A DNA stretch of 31,122 bases. Origin: JAJYVT01 sp036796435. GTDB taxonomy: Bacteria > Actinomycetota > Acidimicrobiia > Acidimicrobiales > RAAP-2. Positions 15,669 through 23,424 of this stretch are shown here, one piece after another. The translations under genes were made by a program, and so were the position numbers. The notes under the pieces were generated by a model, which was given only the letters and a program-made list of their open reading frames with translations, did no database searches and was not told where the DNA came from. The stretch spans positions 1 through 31,122 of the forward strand of contig DAIRCY010000021.1 in NCBI GenBank assembly GCA_036796435.1, written 5' to 3'. Each line of letters begins with the position of its first letter. Position 1 is the first letter of the stretch.

Positions 15669-16784
15669 TCAGACGGGGCTCTTCGTCGGCGTCTTGATCT
15701 TGCCGCTGATGATGCCCTTCTGGATCTGCTTGAGCTGCTTCTTCAGCTTCTTGGGCACCTTCTTTGTCCACTGGTGGAACGGTGAGAGCAGCACCCCGTG
15801 GTTCTTCAGGGTCCCGATGTAGTTGCCGCCCTTGAACGTGCCGTGTGCCGCGGAGACGACCGCCGTCTTCACCGCGGCCACGATGCCCTTGGTCACGCTC
15901 GAGATGAAGTACTTGCAGTAGCTGGCCGCGCTGATGCAGCCGTCGGTGTCCACCCAGAGCATGCTGACGTGGCCGCCGCTCTGGTCCGCCTGCTGCACCG
16001 CCTTGGCGCTCCCGAGGCCGACGTTGCCGGCGACCGGGAAGATGATGTCCGCGCCCTCGGCGATGAAGGTCTTGGCGAGTGTGGCTCCCTTGGTCTGGTT
16101 GGTGAATGTGCCCGTGAACGACCCCGTCTGGCTCTTCTCCGACCAGCCGAGCACCTGCACGTGCTTGTGGTTCTTCTTGTTGTAGTACTGGACGCCGTCC
16201 CAGAACCCGTCCATGTAGATCGTGACGGTGGGCAGCTTCATGCCGCCGTAGGTGGCGACCTTGCCGGTCTTCGACATGCCGGCCGCGAGGTAGCCGCCGA
16301 GGAACCCGTCTTGGACCGTGTTGAACACCAGCGTGTCGATGTTGCTCATCGGAGGTGTGTACGTGTAGTCGACGATCGCGAACTTCTGTGTCGGGTGCGC
16401 CTTGGCGGCTGCAAGGGTCGCTGTGCCCATGAGGAAGCCGACCGTCACGATGATCCCGCACTTCTGCTGGATGAAGGCGTCGATGTTCGGGACGTATGTG
16501 CTTGTCGACTTCGACTGGAGGTACTTCACCGAGATCTTCTTGTCGGCCTTCTTCGCTGCCAGCATGCCCGCCCACGACGACGCGTTGAAGGAACGGTCGT
16601 CGATGCCGCCGGTGTCGGTGACCATGCAGCCGACGAACTTCGACGGGGCCTTCGCCGTGTGCGAGGAGTGCCTGGACGACGCGCCGTTGCCCGACGCGCC
16701 CGCGCTCGTCGCTCCGACGAGGCTCCCCGCCCCGAGTGCCAGCGCCCCTGCCAACGCAACCGACAGTCTCAACGTATGTCTCAC
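15669..16784 (-). CDS. BMP-family nucleoside-binding protein (NupN/PnrA-like)
   Basis: A 371-residue exported solute-binding protein. A signal peptide (about 1-33) has a basic RHTLRLS start, a hydrophobic stretch and an Ala/Gly-rich end; I see no lipobox cysteine. The BMP domain begins FVGCMVTDTGGIDDRSFN, the family opening that contacts the nucleoside, followed by IIVTVGFLMGTAT and DGFLGGYLAAGM. The C-terminus is lysine-rich (KKVPKKLKKQLKQIQKG). BMP proteins deliver purine nucleosides to NupOPQ-type transporters, which fits the neighbours. GTG at 16784 is chosen because GGGGG lies just upstream and the signal peptide starts there; an in-frame start near 16853 would bury the signal. Confidence 0.92.
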   Translation of the reverse strand: MRHTLRLSVALAGALALGAGSLVGATSAGASGNGASSRHSSHTAKAPSKFVGCMVTDTGGIDDRSFNASSWAGMLAAKKADKKISVKYLQSKSTSTYVPNIDAFIQQKCGIIVTVGFLMGTATLAAAKAHPTQKFAIVDYTYTPPMSNIDTLVFNTVQDGFLGGYLAAGMSKTGKVATYGGMKLPTVTIYMDGFWDGVQYYNKKNHKHVQVLGWSEKSQTGSFTGTFTNQTKGATLAKTFIAEGADIIFPVAGNVGLGSAKAVQQADQSGGHVSMLWVDTDGCISAASYCKYFISSVTKGIVAAVKTAVVSAAHGTFKGGNYIGTLKNHGVLLSPFHQWTKKVPKKLKKQLKQIQKGIISGKIKTPTKSPV

Positions 16785-16853
16785 GCCGCCCCCTTTGGGT
16801 GACTTCGATCCGCCTGCGCCGCTCTGCGAGCGTCCGACGGCGTATCCTGGCAC

Positions 16854-16881
16854 ATTCTTGCGATCGGGTGAAGGAAGTCAG
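16854..16881 (-). promoter_or_regulatory. Possible promoter for the transporter half of the nucleoside locus
   Basis: On the minus strand CTGACT (16876-16881), 16 bases, and AAGAAT (16854-16859) form a plausible -35/-10 pair. It overlaps the stop codon of the ALDH-like gene and leaves a leader of about 60 bases before the binding-protein GTG. The 93-base gap here is the largest within the twelve-gene run, so an internal promoter is reasonable. Confidence 0.3.
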
Positions 16882-17795
16882 GTCCCGACGGGATGCCAGA
16901 CCGTCTTGATCTCGACGAACGCCCTGATCCTGGTCATCGTCGGGGGTTGCGCCGGGTCCTCGTCCACAGCGAGCACGCGTTTCAGGTTTGCCGCCGCGAG
17001 CCGTTCGAGCTCGGTCCGTCCGCCGGGGTCCACGCCCGTGAGGTCGAGGGCGTCCACGTCCATGTGGGCGGCCAGCACCGGAGCCAGCTCCCCCGTCCGC
17101 CCGGTCAGCACGTTGACGACACCGGGGGGGACGTCGGCGGTGGCGAGCACTTCGGCGAAGCTCACCGCGGGCAGCGGGCCGGTCTCGCTCGCGACCACGA
17201 CGGCGGTGTTGCCGGTCACGATCACCGGTGCGAGCACGCTCACGAGCCCGAGGAGGCACGAGCGCCGGGGCGCGACGACGGCCACGACTCCCGTCGGCTC
17301 GGGCACCGAGAAGTTGAAGTAGGGGCCCGCCACGGGGTTGGACGCGCCCAACACCTGCGCGAGCTTGTCCGCCCACCCCGCGTACCACACGAGCCGGTCG
17401 ACCGATCTCTCGACGACCCGGCGCGCGGCAGGCGCTCCCAGCCCCTCTGCCGCCGACACCTCGCCGGCGAACTGTGCTCGCCGCGCCTCGAGCATCTCGG
17501 CGACGCGGTAGAGCACCTGCCCGCGGTTGTAGGGGGTCGCGCCCGCCCAGCCGCCGAGCGCGCGGCGTGCCGCGACCACGGCGTCGCGGGCGTCCTTTCG
17601 CGACGCGAGGGAGGCGTTGGCGAGGGGAGCGCCGTCGGCGCCACGGACGAGGTAGGAGCGCCCGGACTCCGAGCGGGGGAAGGCGCCGCCGACGAAGAGC
17701 TTGTAGGTCTTGCGGACCTCGGCGCGCGTGCCGGTGTGGGCGGCGCGTGCCGGCGTGCCGGGGGGCGCACCGTGTGCGCGAGGCCGCTCAGACAT
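16878..17795 (-). CDS. ALDH-like protein lacking the catalytic domain
   Basis: A 305-residue relative of aldehyde dehydrogenases covering the N-terminal NAD-binding half only. Alignable parts are YKLFVGGAFPRSESGR (31-46), VDRLVWYAGWADKLAQ, VTGNTAVVVASETGPLP and DVPPGVVNVLTG. The catalytic IPWNFP Asn position reads APRRSC (175-180), the NAD-binding Lys of VLKPAE is Ala/Ser (VVVASE), and the catalytic Glu and Cys regions are absent. After residue ~275 it jumps to FVEIKTVWHPVGT, which resembles the C-terminal oligomerisation strand of full ALDHs. The ATG overlaps the end of the full-length ALDH gene by 8 bases, so they are coupled. Likely a non-catalytic partner subunit; it could also be a young relic, but the frame is clean. 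Confidence 0.85.
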   Translation of the reverse strand: MSERPRAHGAPPGTPARAAHTGTRAEVRKTYKLFVGGAFPRSESGRSYLVRGADGAPLANASLASRKDARDAVVAARRALGGWAGATPYNRGQVLYRVAEMLEARRAQFAGEVSAAEGLGAPAARRVVERSVDRLVWYAGWADKLAQVLGASNPVAGPYFNFSVPEPTGVVAVVAPRRSCLLGLVSVLAPVIVTGNTAVVVASETGPLPAVSFAEVLATADVPPGVVNVLTGRTGELAPVLAAHMDVDALDLTGVDPGGRTELERLAAANLKRVLAVDEDPAQPPTMTRIRAFVEIKTVWHPVGT

Positions 17796-19260
17796 CGAGG
17801 TACGCCTCCAAGCCATGCCGGCCGCCCTCCCGGCCGAACCCGGACTCCTGGTAGCCGCCGAACGGGCTCGCAGGGTCGAAGCGGTTGTAGGTGTTGGCCC
17901 AGACGACCCCCGCCTCGAGATGCTGGGCCATCCACAAGATGAGGCTGCCTTTCTCCGTCCACACGCCCGCAGAGAGCCCGTAGGGGGTGTTGTTCGCCTT
18001 CTCGACGGCTTCGGCGGGGGTGCGGAAGGTGAGCACCGAGAGCACGGGGCCGAAGATCTCCTCGCGGGCGATCCGGTGTGACTGGCTGACGCCGGTGAAG
18101 AGCGTCGGGGGGAACCAGAAGCCGCGCTCGGGCAGCACGCAGGGCGCGGACCACCGCTCCGCCCCCTCCTCGGTCCCCGAGTCGGCGAGCCGGCGGATCT
18201 TCGCGAGCTGCTCTGGCGAGTTGATCGCGCCGATGTCGGTGTTCTTGTCGAGCGGGTCTCCGAGGCGAAGGGTGGCGAGACGTTCGCGGAGCCGGTCGAG
18301 GACGAGGTCCGCGACGGGCTCGTGCACCAAGAGCCTCGAGCCTGCGCAGCAGACGTGGCCCTGGTTGAAGTAGATCCCGTTGACGATCCCCTCGACCGCC
18401 TGATCGACGGGCGCGTCCTCGAAGACGATGTTGGCACCCTTTCCGCCGAGCTCCAGGGTGAGGCGCTTCCCGGTGCCGGCGACGGCCCTGCGGATCTCCT
18501 TTCCGACCTCGGTCGAGCCGGTGAAGGCGACCTTGTCGATGCCGGGATGGGAGACCAGCGCGGCACCCGTCGCCCCGGCGCCGGTCAGGACGTTCACCGT
18601 CCCCGGCGGCAGGTCCGCCTCCTGGCAGATCCCTGCGAGGAAGAGCGCGGACAACGGCGTGGTCTCGGCCGGCTTCAGCACGCAGGTGTTGCCGGTCGCG
18701 AGCGCCGGCGCGAGCTTCCAGGCGGCCATGAGCAGCGGGAAGTTCCACGGGATGACCTGGCCGGCGACACCGAGCGGGCGCGGCGAGGGGCCGAAGCCGG
18801 CATGCTCGAGCTTGTCGGCCCACCCTGCGTAGTAGAAGAAGTGGGCCGCCGCGAGCGGCACGTCCACGTCGCGCGACTCGCGGATGGGCTTGCCGTTGTC
18901 GAGCGACTCCAAGACGGCGAGCTCCCGGGCGCGCTCCTGGATGATCCGGGCGATGCGGAAGAGGTACTTGGCGCGCTCGCGGCCGCGCATCTTGCCCCAG
19001 CCGTTCTCGTAGGCCGACCGCGCCGACGCGACGGCCTCTTCGACGTCCTTTTGGCCGGCGTCGGCGACCGAGGCGAGCTGCTCTTCGGTGGCCGGGTTGA
19101 CGGTGGGGAACGTGCGGCCGGACGCCGCCGGCCGGAAGTCGCCGCCGACGAAGAGCCCGTACTCGGCATCGAGCCGCACGAGGTCGCGCGACTCGGGGGC
19201 GGGCGCGTACTCGAAGACGGGCGCGCGGAGCGCCGCCGCCTGCTGGTCCACGTCGGTCAT
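17788..19260 (-). CDS. Aldehyde dehydrogenase, NAD(P)-dependent
   Basis: A 490-residue ALDH that oxidises an aldehyde to the acid. All catalytic features are present: IPWNFP with Asn173, VLKPAE with Lys196, FTGSTEVGK, LELGGKGANIV with general base Glu270, and FNQGHVCCAGSR with nucleophile Cys304. EEIFGPVLSVL near 400 is the second NAD motif. The protein ends at GLEAYLDV, about ten residues earlier than typical ALDHs, whose chain continues with a KTVTV/KTVW strand. Its place between deoC and the half-ALDH suggests acetaldehyde from deoxyribose-5-phosphate as substrate. GGAGG lies five bases before the ATG; the gap to deoC is 40 bases. Confidence 0.93.
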   Translation of the reverse strand: MTDVDQQAAALRAPVFEYAPAPESRDLVRLDAEYGLFVGGDFRPAASGRTFPTVNPATEEQLASVADAGQKDVEEAVASARSAYENGWGKMRGRERAKYLFRIARIIQERARELAVLESLDNGKPIRESRDVDVPLAAAHFFYYAGWADKLEHAGFGPSPRPLGVAGQVIPWNFPLLMAAWKLAPALATGNTCVLKPAETTPLSALFLAGICQEADLPPGTVNVLTGAGATGAALVSHPGIDKVAFTGSTEVGKEIRRAVAGTGKRLTLELGGKGANIVFEDAPVDQAVEGIVNGIYFNQGHVCCAGSRLLVHEPVADLVLDRLRERLATLRLGDPLDKNTDIGAINSPEQLAKIRRLADSGTEEGAERWSAPCVLPERGFWFPPTLFTGVSQSHRIAREEIFGPVLSVLTFRTPAEAVEKANNTPYGLSAGVWTEKGSLILWMAQHLEAGVVWANTYNRFDPASPFGGYQESGFGREGGRHGLEAYLDV

Positions 19261-19300
19261 CTCGTCCTCCGGAGCCCTCCGAGCACCACGAGCACCACGA

Positions 19301-20365
19301 TCAGTCGGTCGTGAAGTAGTCGTGGCCGGCGTAGATGCCCGTACGCTGCTTCTCGCGCTGCATCAGCAGGTCGTTCAAGAGCGACGAGGCACCGATCCGC
19401 AGCGCTGCGGGCGTGAGCCACTCCTCGCCTGCGGTCTCCCTTGCGATCACGAGGTACGAGATCGCCTCCTTGGCGGTCCGGACCCCGCCGGCGACCTTCA
19501 CCCCGACGCGCCGGCCGCCGGCACGCACGAAGTCGCGCACCGCGGCAAGGAGCACGACCGCGACGGGCCGCGTGGCTGCCGGCGCCACCTTCCCGGTCGA
19601 CGTCTTGACGAAGTCCGCTCCGGCCAGCATCGCCAGCCACGCCGCACGCTGGACGTTGTCGTAGGTCGCCAGCTCGCCGGTCTCCAAGATGACCTTCAGG
19701 CGCGCGTGGCCGGCCGCCTCGCGCACCGCTCGCACCTCCTCGTACACCTGGCCGTAACGGCCGGAGAGGAACGCGCCCCGGTCGATGACCATGTCGATCT
19801 CGTCCGCGCCGGCACAGAGCGCCTCGCGCAGGTCGGCGAGCTTCACGTCGATCGACGCGCGGCCCGAGGGGAAGGCGGTCGCAACCGAGGCCACGGCGAC
19901 GGGGCTGCCGGCCACGTGCTCGGCCGCGAGGCCGACGAGGTCCGGGTAGACGCACACGGCGGCGACCGGCGGCACCGTGGGGTCGGTCGGGTCCGGATGG
20001 CGGGCCTTCGCGCACATCGCGGCCACCTTGCCGGGAGTGTCCGCGCCTTCGAGCGTGGTCAGGTCGATCATGGAGATGGCCCGATCGAGCGCCCAGAGCT
20101 TCGCCTCGCGCTTGATCGACCGGCCGGCGAGCATCGCGGCCCGCGCCTCCGCGCCGACCTGGTCGACGCCGGGGAGGCCGTGGAGGAACCTGCGCAGCGC
20201 GGCGTCAGAGGTGGCGATGTCAGGAGACCAGGGTCCGGCGAGCGGTGCGGTCACTGCCCGGGCGGACCGGACCGATGCGTCCGTCGGTGCCGCCGTCGAG
20301 GCCTGAGGGGAGGAGCCACGGGAGGAGCCACGCGGTGCCGCACGGGTCGCTCCTCCACCCTCCAT
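19301..20365 (-). CDS. deoC: Deoxyribose-phosphate aldolase, long (DERA-like) form
   Basis: DeoC cleaves 2-deoxyribose-5-phosphate to glyceraldehyde-3-phosphate and acetaldehyde by Schiff-base chemistry. Active-site residues are visible: Asp191 in EIDMVI, Lys254 in DFVKTSTGK (Schiff base) and Lys290 in GVKVAGGVRT. At 354 residues it is longer than the ~220-residue mycobacterial and ~259-residue E. coli types. It carries SMIDLTTLEGADT (98-110), which resembles the CIDLTTLSGDDT of animal DERA, so it belongs to the long subfamily. The first ~45 residues are low-complexity. ATG at 20365 is preceded by TACGCT at 7 bases, so the transcript may be leaderless; otherwise a later GTG could be used. Confidence 0.95.
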   Translation of the reverse strand: MEGGGATRAAPRGSSRGSSPQASTAAPTDASVRSARAVTAPLAGPWSPDIATSDAALRRFLHGLPGVDQVGAEARAAMLAGRSIKREAKLWALDRAISMIDLTTLEGADTPGKVAAMCAKARHPDPTDPTVPPVAAVCVYPDLVGLAAEHVAGSPVAVASVATAFPSGRASIDVKLADLREALCAGADEIDMVIDRGAFLSGRYGQVYEEVRAVREAAGHARLKVILETGELATYDNVQRAAWLAMLAGADFVKTSTGKVAPAATRPVAVVLLAAVRDFVRAGGRRVGVKVAGGVRTAKEAISYLVIARETAGEEWLTPAALRIGASSLLNDLLMQREKQRTGIYAGHDYFTTD

Positions 20366-20372
20366 CGTCGCC

Positions 20373-20378
20373 AGCGTA
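20373..20378 (-). promoter_or_regulatory. -10 box for deoC
   Basis: TACGCT on the minus strand lies 7 bases before the deoC ATG, in the 45-base gap after add. GAAGAC 17 bases further upstream is only a weak -35 candidate. If used, it would separate deoC and the ALDH pair from cdd-deoA-add. Confidence 0.45.
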
Positions 20379-20410
20379 CTTCTCCGAGTCGCGGGGTCTT
20401 CCCCGGCCGT

Positions 20411-21520
20411 TCAGGGAGTGCCCGACGCCGCTCGCGCCTCGGCGAACCCCGGTTTGATCACGCCGTTGATGAGTCCGAGCCGCTCGTCGAAGTGCGCGAA
20501 GGCGCTCTTCATCGCGTTGAGGGTGAGCCATTCGAGGTCGTTCCAGCCGTAGCCGAAGGTCTCCGCGACGTCGTGGAGCTCCGAGGACATCGAGACGCCG
20601 CTCATGAGCCGGTTGTCCGTATTGACGCTGACGCGGAAGAACAGCGAGCGCAGCAACCCGATCGGGTGGTCCGACAGAGTGTGGGCCGCGCCCGTGTGCA
20701 CGTTGGAGGTCGGGCACATCTCGAGCGGCACGCGCCGGTCGCGGACGTAGCTCGCGAGGCGCCCGAGAGTGACCGAGCCGTCCGGGTGCCGTTCGATGTC
20801 GTCGACGATGCGGACGCCGTGCCCGAGCCGGTCCGCGCCGCAGATCTGCATCGCCTCCCAGATGGAGGGGAGACCGAACCCCTCCCCCGCGTGGATCGTG
20901 ATGTGGAAGTTCTCGCGTTGGACGTACTGGAACGCGGCCAGGTGCTCGGTCGGCGGGCTGCCCTTCTCGGCGCCCGCGATGTCGAAGCCGACGACGCCGC
21001 GGTCGCGGTAGCGCACCGCGAGCTCTGCGATCTCGAGCGAGCGCGCGGCGGTCCTCATCGCGGTCAGAAGAGCGTAGAGGCGGATCCTCCGCCCGGCGCT
21101 GCCCTCGCGAAACCCTTCGAGCACCGCGTCGACGACCTCTGCCTCCGTGAGCCCCTCGGCGGTGTGGAGCTCGGGGGCGAACCGCACCTCCGCGTAGACG
21201 ACGCCGTCGTCCGCGAGGTCCTGCGCGCACTCGGCGGCCACCCGCACGAGGGCGTCACGCGTCTGCATCACCGCGACGGTGTGGGCGAACCCCTCCAGGT
21301 AGAGACCGAGATCTCCGCGTGCTGCTCCCGCACGGAACCACTTCGACAGCTCTTCGACGTCGGTGGTGGGCAGACCGCCGTAGCCGGTCTCCCGGGCGAG
21401 GTCGACGACGGTCTGAGGGCGCAGCCCGCCGTCGAGGTGGTCGTGGAGGAGGACCTTGGGCGCCCGGAGGATCTCCTCGAGCGTCGGCACCGCCGTCTCC
21501 CGCTCCGCCGGCCCGCTCAC
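20411..21520 (-). CDS. add: Adenosine deaminase
   Basis: A 369-residue amidohydrolase converting (deoxy)adenosine to (deoxy)inosine, which PunA can then split. Zinc and catalytic motifs are present: HDHLDGGLRP (His26, His28), ITIHAGEGFG (catalytic Glu after the zinc His), RLGHG and SVNTDNR with the late zinc Asp. FDIAGAEKGSPP is the usual strand-4 motif. The GTG at 21520 overlaps the deoA stop (GTGA), which fixes the start; the open frame upstream is only the antisense of deoA coding. Family length 330-370 fits. Confidence 0.95.
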   Translation of the reverse strand: MSGPAERETAVPTLEEILRAPKVLLHDHLDGGLRPQTVVDLARETGYGGLPTTDVEELSKWFRAGAARGDLGLYLEGFAHTVAVMQTRDALVRVAAECAQDLADDGVVYAEVRFAPELHTAEGLTEAEVVDAVLEGFREGSAGRRIRLYALLTAMRTAARSLEIAELAVRYRDRGVVGFDIAGAEKGSPPTEHLAAFQYVQRENFHITIHAGEGFGLPSIWEAMQICGADRLGHGVRIVDDIERHPDGSVTLGRLASYVRDRRVPLEMCPTSNVHTGAAHTLSDHPIGLLRSLFFRVSVNTDNRLMSGVSMSSELHDVAETFGYGWNDLEWLTLNAMKSAFAHFDERLGLINGVIKPGFAEARAASGTP

Positions 21521-22848
21521 GAGCGGATCACCTCGAGGACGATCGGGCGCGGCGCCGGAGGCTCGGGTGCGATCTCCACGGCCGAGGCGAGCTGGGCGGC
21601 CACCTGCTCGAGCAGTGCAGGCTCGTCGGCCCGCAGCTCGCACACCGGCTCACCGGCCTTCACCTCCTCGCCCGGCTTGCGGAGGCACAGCACGCCCGCC
21701 GACGGGCTCACCGGGTCTTCCTTCTTCGCGCGGCCTGCACCGAGCCGCCATGCCGCGACGCCGACCTGCCGGGCGTCCATGGACCGCAGGAACCCGCCCG
21801 AGACGGCAGGTACCACCCGCCGGTGCGAAGCGGTGGGGAGCGGGGCGTCGGGATCCCCTGTCTGCGCACGCACCATCTCGCGGAAGACCTCGAGCGCGCG
21901 ACCGTCCCCGAGTGCGGCGCGCAACGCACCCGCGCGAACCTCCGCCGAGGCGCCGGGCTGGAGACCCGCGAGCATCGACATCTCGACGCCGAGAGCGACG
22001 GTCAGCTCGACGAGGTCGTCGGGCCCGTTCCCCGAAAGGGTCGCCACCGACTCTTCGACTTCCACCGCGTTGCCGACCGCCCGGCCGAGCGGCTCGTCCA
22101 TGCGGCTGAGGACTGCCGACATCTTCAGCCCGCGCTCCACCCCGATCCGGACCATCGTCTCGGCAAGCTCCCGGGCGCGGGAGAGGTCGGGCATGAAGGC
22201 GCCCGAGCCGACCTTGACATCGAGCACGAGGGCCGCGGTGCCCTCCGCGATCTTCTTGGACATGATCGAGCTGGCGATGAGCGGGATCGACTCGACGGTC
22301 CCCGTCACGTCCCGCAGCGCGTAGAGCTTGCGGTCCGCCGGTGCCAGGTTCGGGCCCGCCGCGCAGATGACGCAGCCGACCTTCTCCAGCACGTCGCGCA
22401 CCTCCGCCGGCGACAGCGCGCTCCGGAACCCCCGGATCGACTCGAGCTTGTCGAGCGTGCCGCCGGTGTGCCCGAGCCCACGCCCCGAGAGCTGCGGGAC
22501 GCAGGCTCCCATGCATGCCAGCAGAGGAGCGAGCACGAGGGAGACCTTGTCACCGACGCCGCCCGTCGAGTGCTTGTCCACCGTCGGGCGAGCGAGACCT
22601 TCGAGGTCGAGCCGTTCGCCGGAGGCCACCATGGCCGAGGTCATCGCGCCGAGCTCGTTGCGGTCGAGCCCCGCGAAGAATGCGGCCATCAAGAACGCGG
22701 CCATCTGGTAGTCGGGCACGGCGTCCCGGGCGTAGGCGTCGACGAGCCAGCCGATCTCCGCAGGGTCGAGCCGGCCGCCGTCACGCTTCCGGCGGATGAG
22801 CTCGACCACCCCGTAGGCACGGGCTTGCCCGGAGGGACCGCTTGTCAC
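21517..22848 (-). CDS. deoA: Thymidine phosphorylase (pyrimidine nucleoside phosphorylase)
   Basis: A 443-residue phosphorylase that splits thymidine or (deoxy)uridine with phosphate, giving base and (deoxy)ribose-1-phosphate. The phosphate-binding segment VDKHSTGGVGDKVSL spans 90-104, and the family signature SGRGLGHTGGTLDKLES 121-137. KLYALRDVTGTVESIPLIASSIMSKK forms the pyrimidine site. A C-terminal PYNP domain with PGEEVKAGEPV closes the protein. The start is GTG, overlapping the cdd stop (GTGA), so cytidine deamination and phosphorolysis are coupled. No separate uridine phosphorylase is seen, so this enzyme may accept both thymidine and uridine. Confidence 0.95.
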   Translation of the reverse strand: MTSGPSGQARAYGVVELIRRKRDGGRLDPAEIGWLVDAYARDAVPDYQMAAFLMAAFFAGLDRNELGAMTSAMVASGERLDLEGLARPTVDKHSTGGVGDKVSLVLAPLLACMGACVPQLSGRGLGHTGGTLDKLESIRGFRSALSPAEVRDVLEKVGCVICAAGPNLAPADRKLYALRDVTGTVESIPLIASSIMSKKIAEGTAALVLDVKVGSGAFMPDLSRARELAETMVRIGVERGLKMSAVLSRMDEPLGRAVGNAVEVEESVATLSGNGPDDLVELTVALGVEMSMLAGLQPGASAEVRAGALRAALGDGRALEVFREMVRAQTGDPDAPLPTASHRRVVPAVSGGFLRSMDARQVGVAAWRLGAGRAKKEDPVSPSAGVLCLRKPGEEVKAGEPVCELRADEPALLEQVAAQLASAVEIAPEPPAPRPIVLEVIRS

Positions 22849-23336
22849 GTCGGGCCGCCGATCGGGCCCGGGGCACCGCCGGCCGGGGGCTCGCGGCGCG
22901 CCGCGAGGTCCGGGCCGCCGAAGGCGCCGGGCAGCAGCGCGCCGAGGACCACCGGCTCGGCGCCGTCGCCGCCGTCGACGAGCAGTCCCTCACCTCCGGC
23001 TTCGAACAGGAGCTGGCGGCACCGGCCGCACGGGGCGAGCGGCCGTCCGTCGCCGGCGACGATGCTCACGGCGACGAGCCGCTCCGCCCCACTTGCGTGC
23101 AGGGCGGAGACGAGGCCGCACTCGGCGCACAGCGTGAGGCCGTAGGAGGCGTTCTCCACGTTGCAGCCCGTGACCACGCTGCCGGCATCGGTGAGCCCGG
23201 CGGCACCGACGGTGAGGCGCGAGTAGGGCGCGTACGCCCGGGCCGCCGCAGCTGCCGCCTCCGCCCGCAGTGCCGGCCAGTCGACCGACAACGCCTGTGC
23301 CAACAGGGTCCCTCCGCTCGTCCGGCGCTCCAGCAT
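22845..23336 (-). CDS. cdd: Cytidine deaminase
   Basis: A 163-residue tetramer-type cytidine deaminase converting (deoxy)cytidine to (deoxy)uridine, which feeds DeoA. AYAPYSRLTVGAA leads to GCNVENASYGLTLCAECG, with zinc ligand Cys70 and catalytic Glu72, and PCGRCRQLLFE, with zinc ligands Cys103 and Cys106. The CAEC motif matches mycobacterial Cdd. About 30 residues (GGPDLAARREPPAGG...) extend past the usual end. ATG at 23336 is chosen; GTG at 23348 is an alternative. TACCCT (23349-23354, minus strand) might be its -10 box. It is the first gene of the nucleoside locus, divergent from glpK. Confidence 0.94.
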   Translation of the reverse strand: MLERRTSGGTLLAQALSVDWPALRAEAAAAAARAYAPYSRLTVGAAGLTDAGSVVTGCNVENASYGLTLCAECGLVSALHASGAERLVAVSIVAGDGRPLAPCGRCRQLLFEAGGEGLLVDGGDGAEPVVLGALLPGAFGGPDLAARREPPAGGAPGPIGGPT

Positions 23337-23411
23337 CGCCGCCGTCACAGGGTACCTACCGCACGACGAGGAGGGGGCGTGCTGCCCCCGAAGCCCCGAC
23401 GGGTGCGCCGG

Positions 23412-23417
23412 TAGCGT
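23412..23417 (+). promoter_or_regulatory. -10 box for glpK
   Basis: TAGCGT lies 7 bases before the GTG at 23425, so the transcript would begin at the start codon. It lies in the 88-base gap between the divergent cdd and glpK genes. No clear -35 box or operator is seen. Confidence 0.45.
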
Positions 23418-23424
23418 GGCGCGC

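Noticed and set aside
16878..17795. The half-length ALDH as a decayed pseudogene
   Set aside because: The frame is uninterrupted, overlaps the upstream gene by 8 bases and keeps an ordered NAD-like domain plus a C-terminal strand. Continuing the upstream frame past its stop does not restore ALDH sequence, so this is not a simple frameshift.
19281..19300. Direct repeat GAGCACCAC twice in the deoC-ALDH gap
   Set aside because: Only two copies of a short motif next to a stop codon, with no palindrome or known operator; likely chance.
19088..22324. A 1078-codon plus-strand open frame opposite the ALDH, deoC, add and deoA genes
   Set aside because: It lies antisense to four well-supported enzymes and encodes low-complexity Arg/Ala/Pro-rich sequence, as expected for shadow frames at this GC content.
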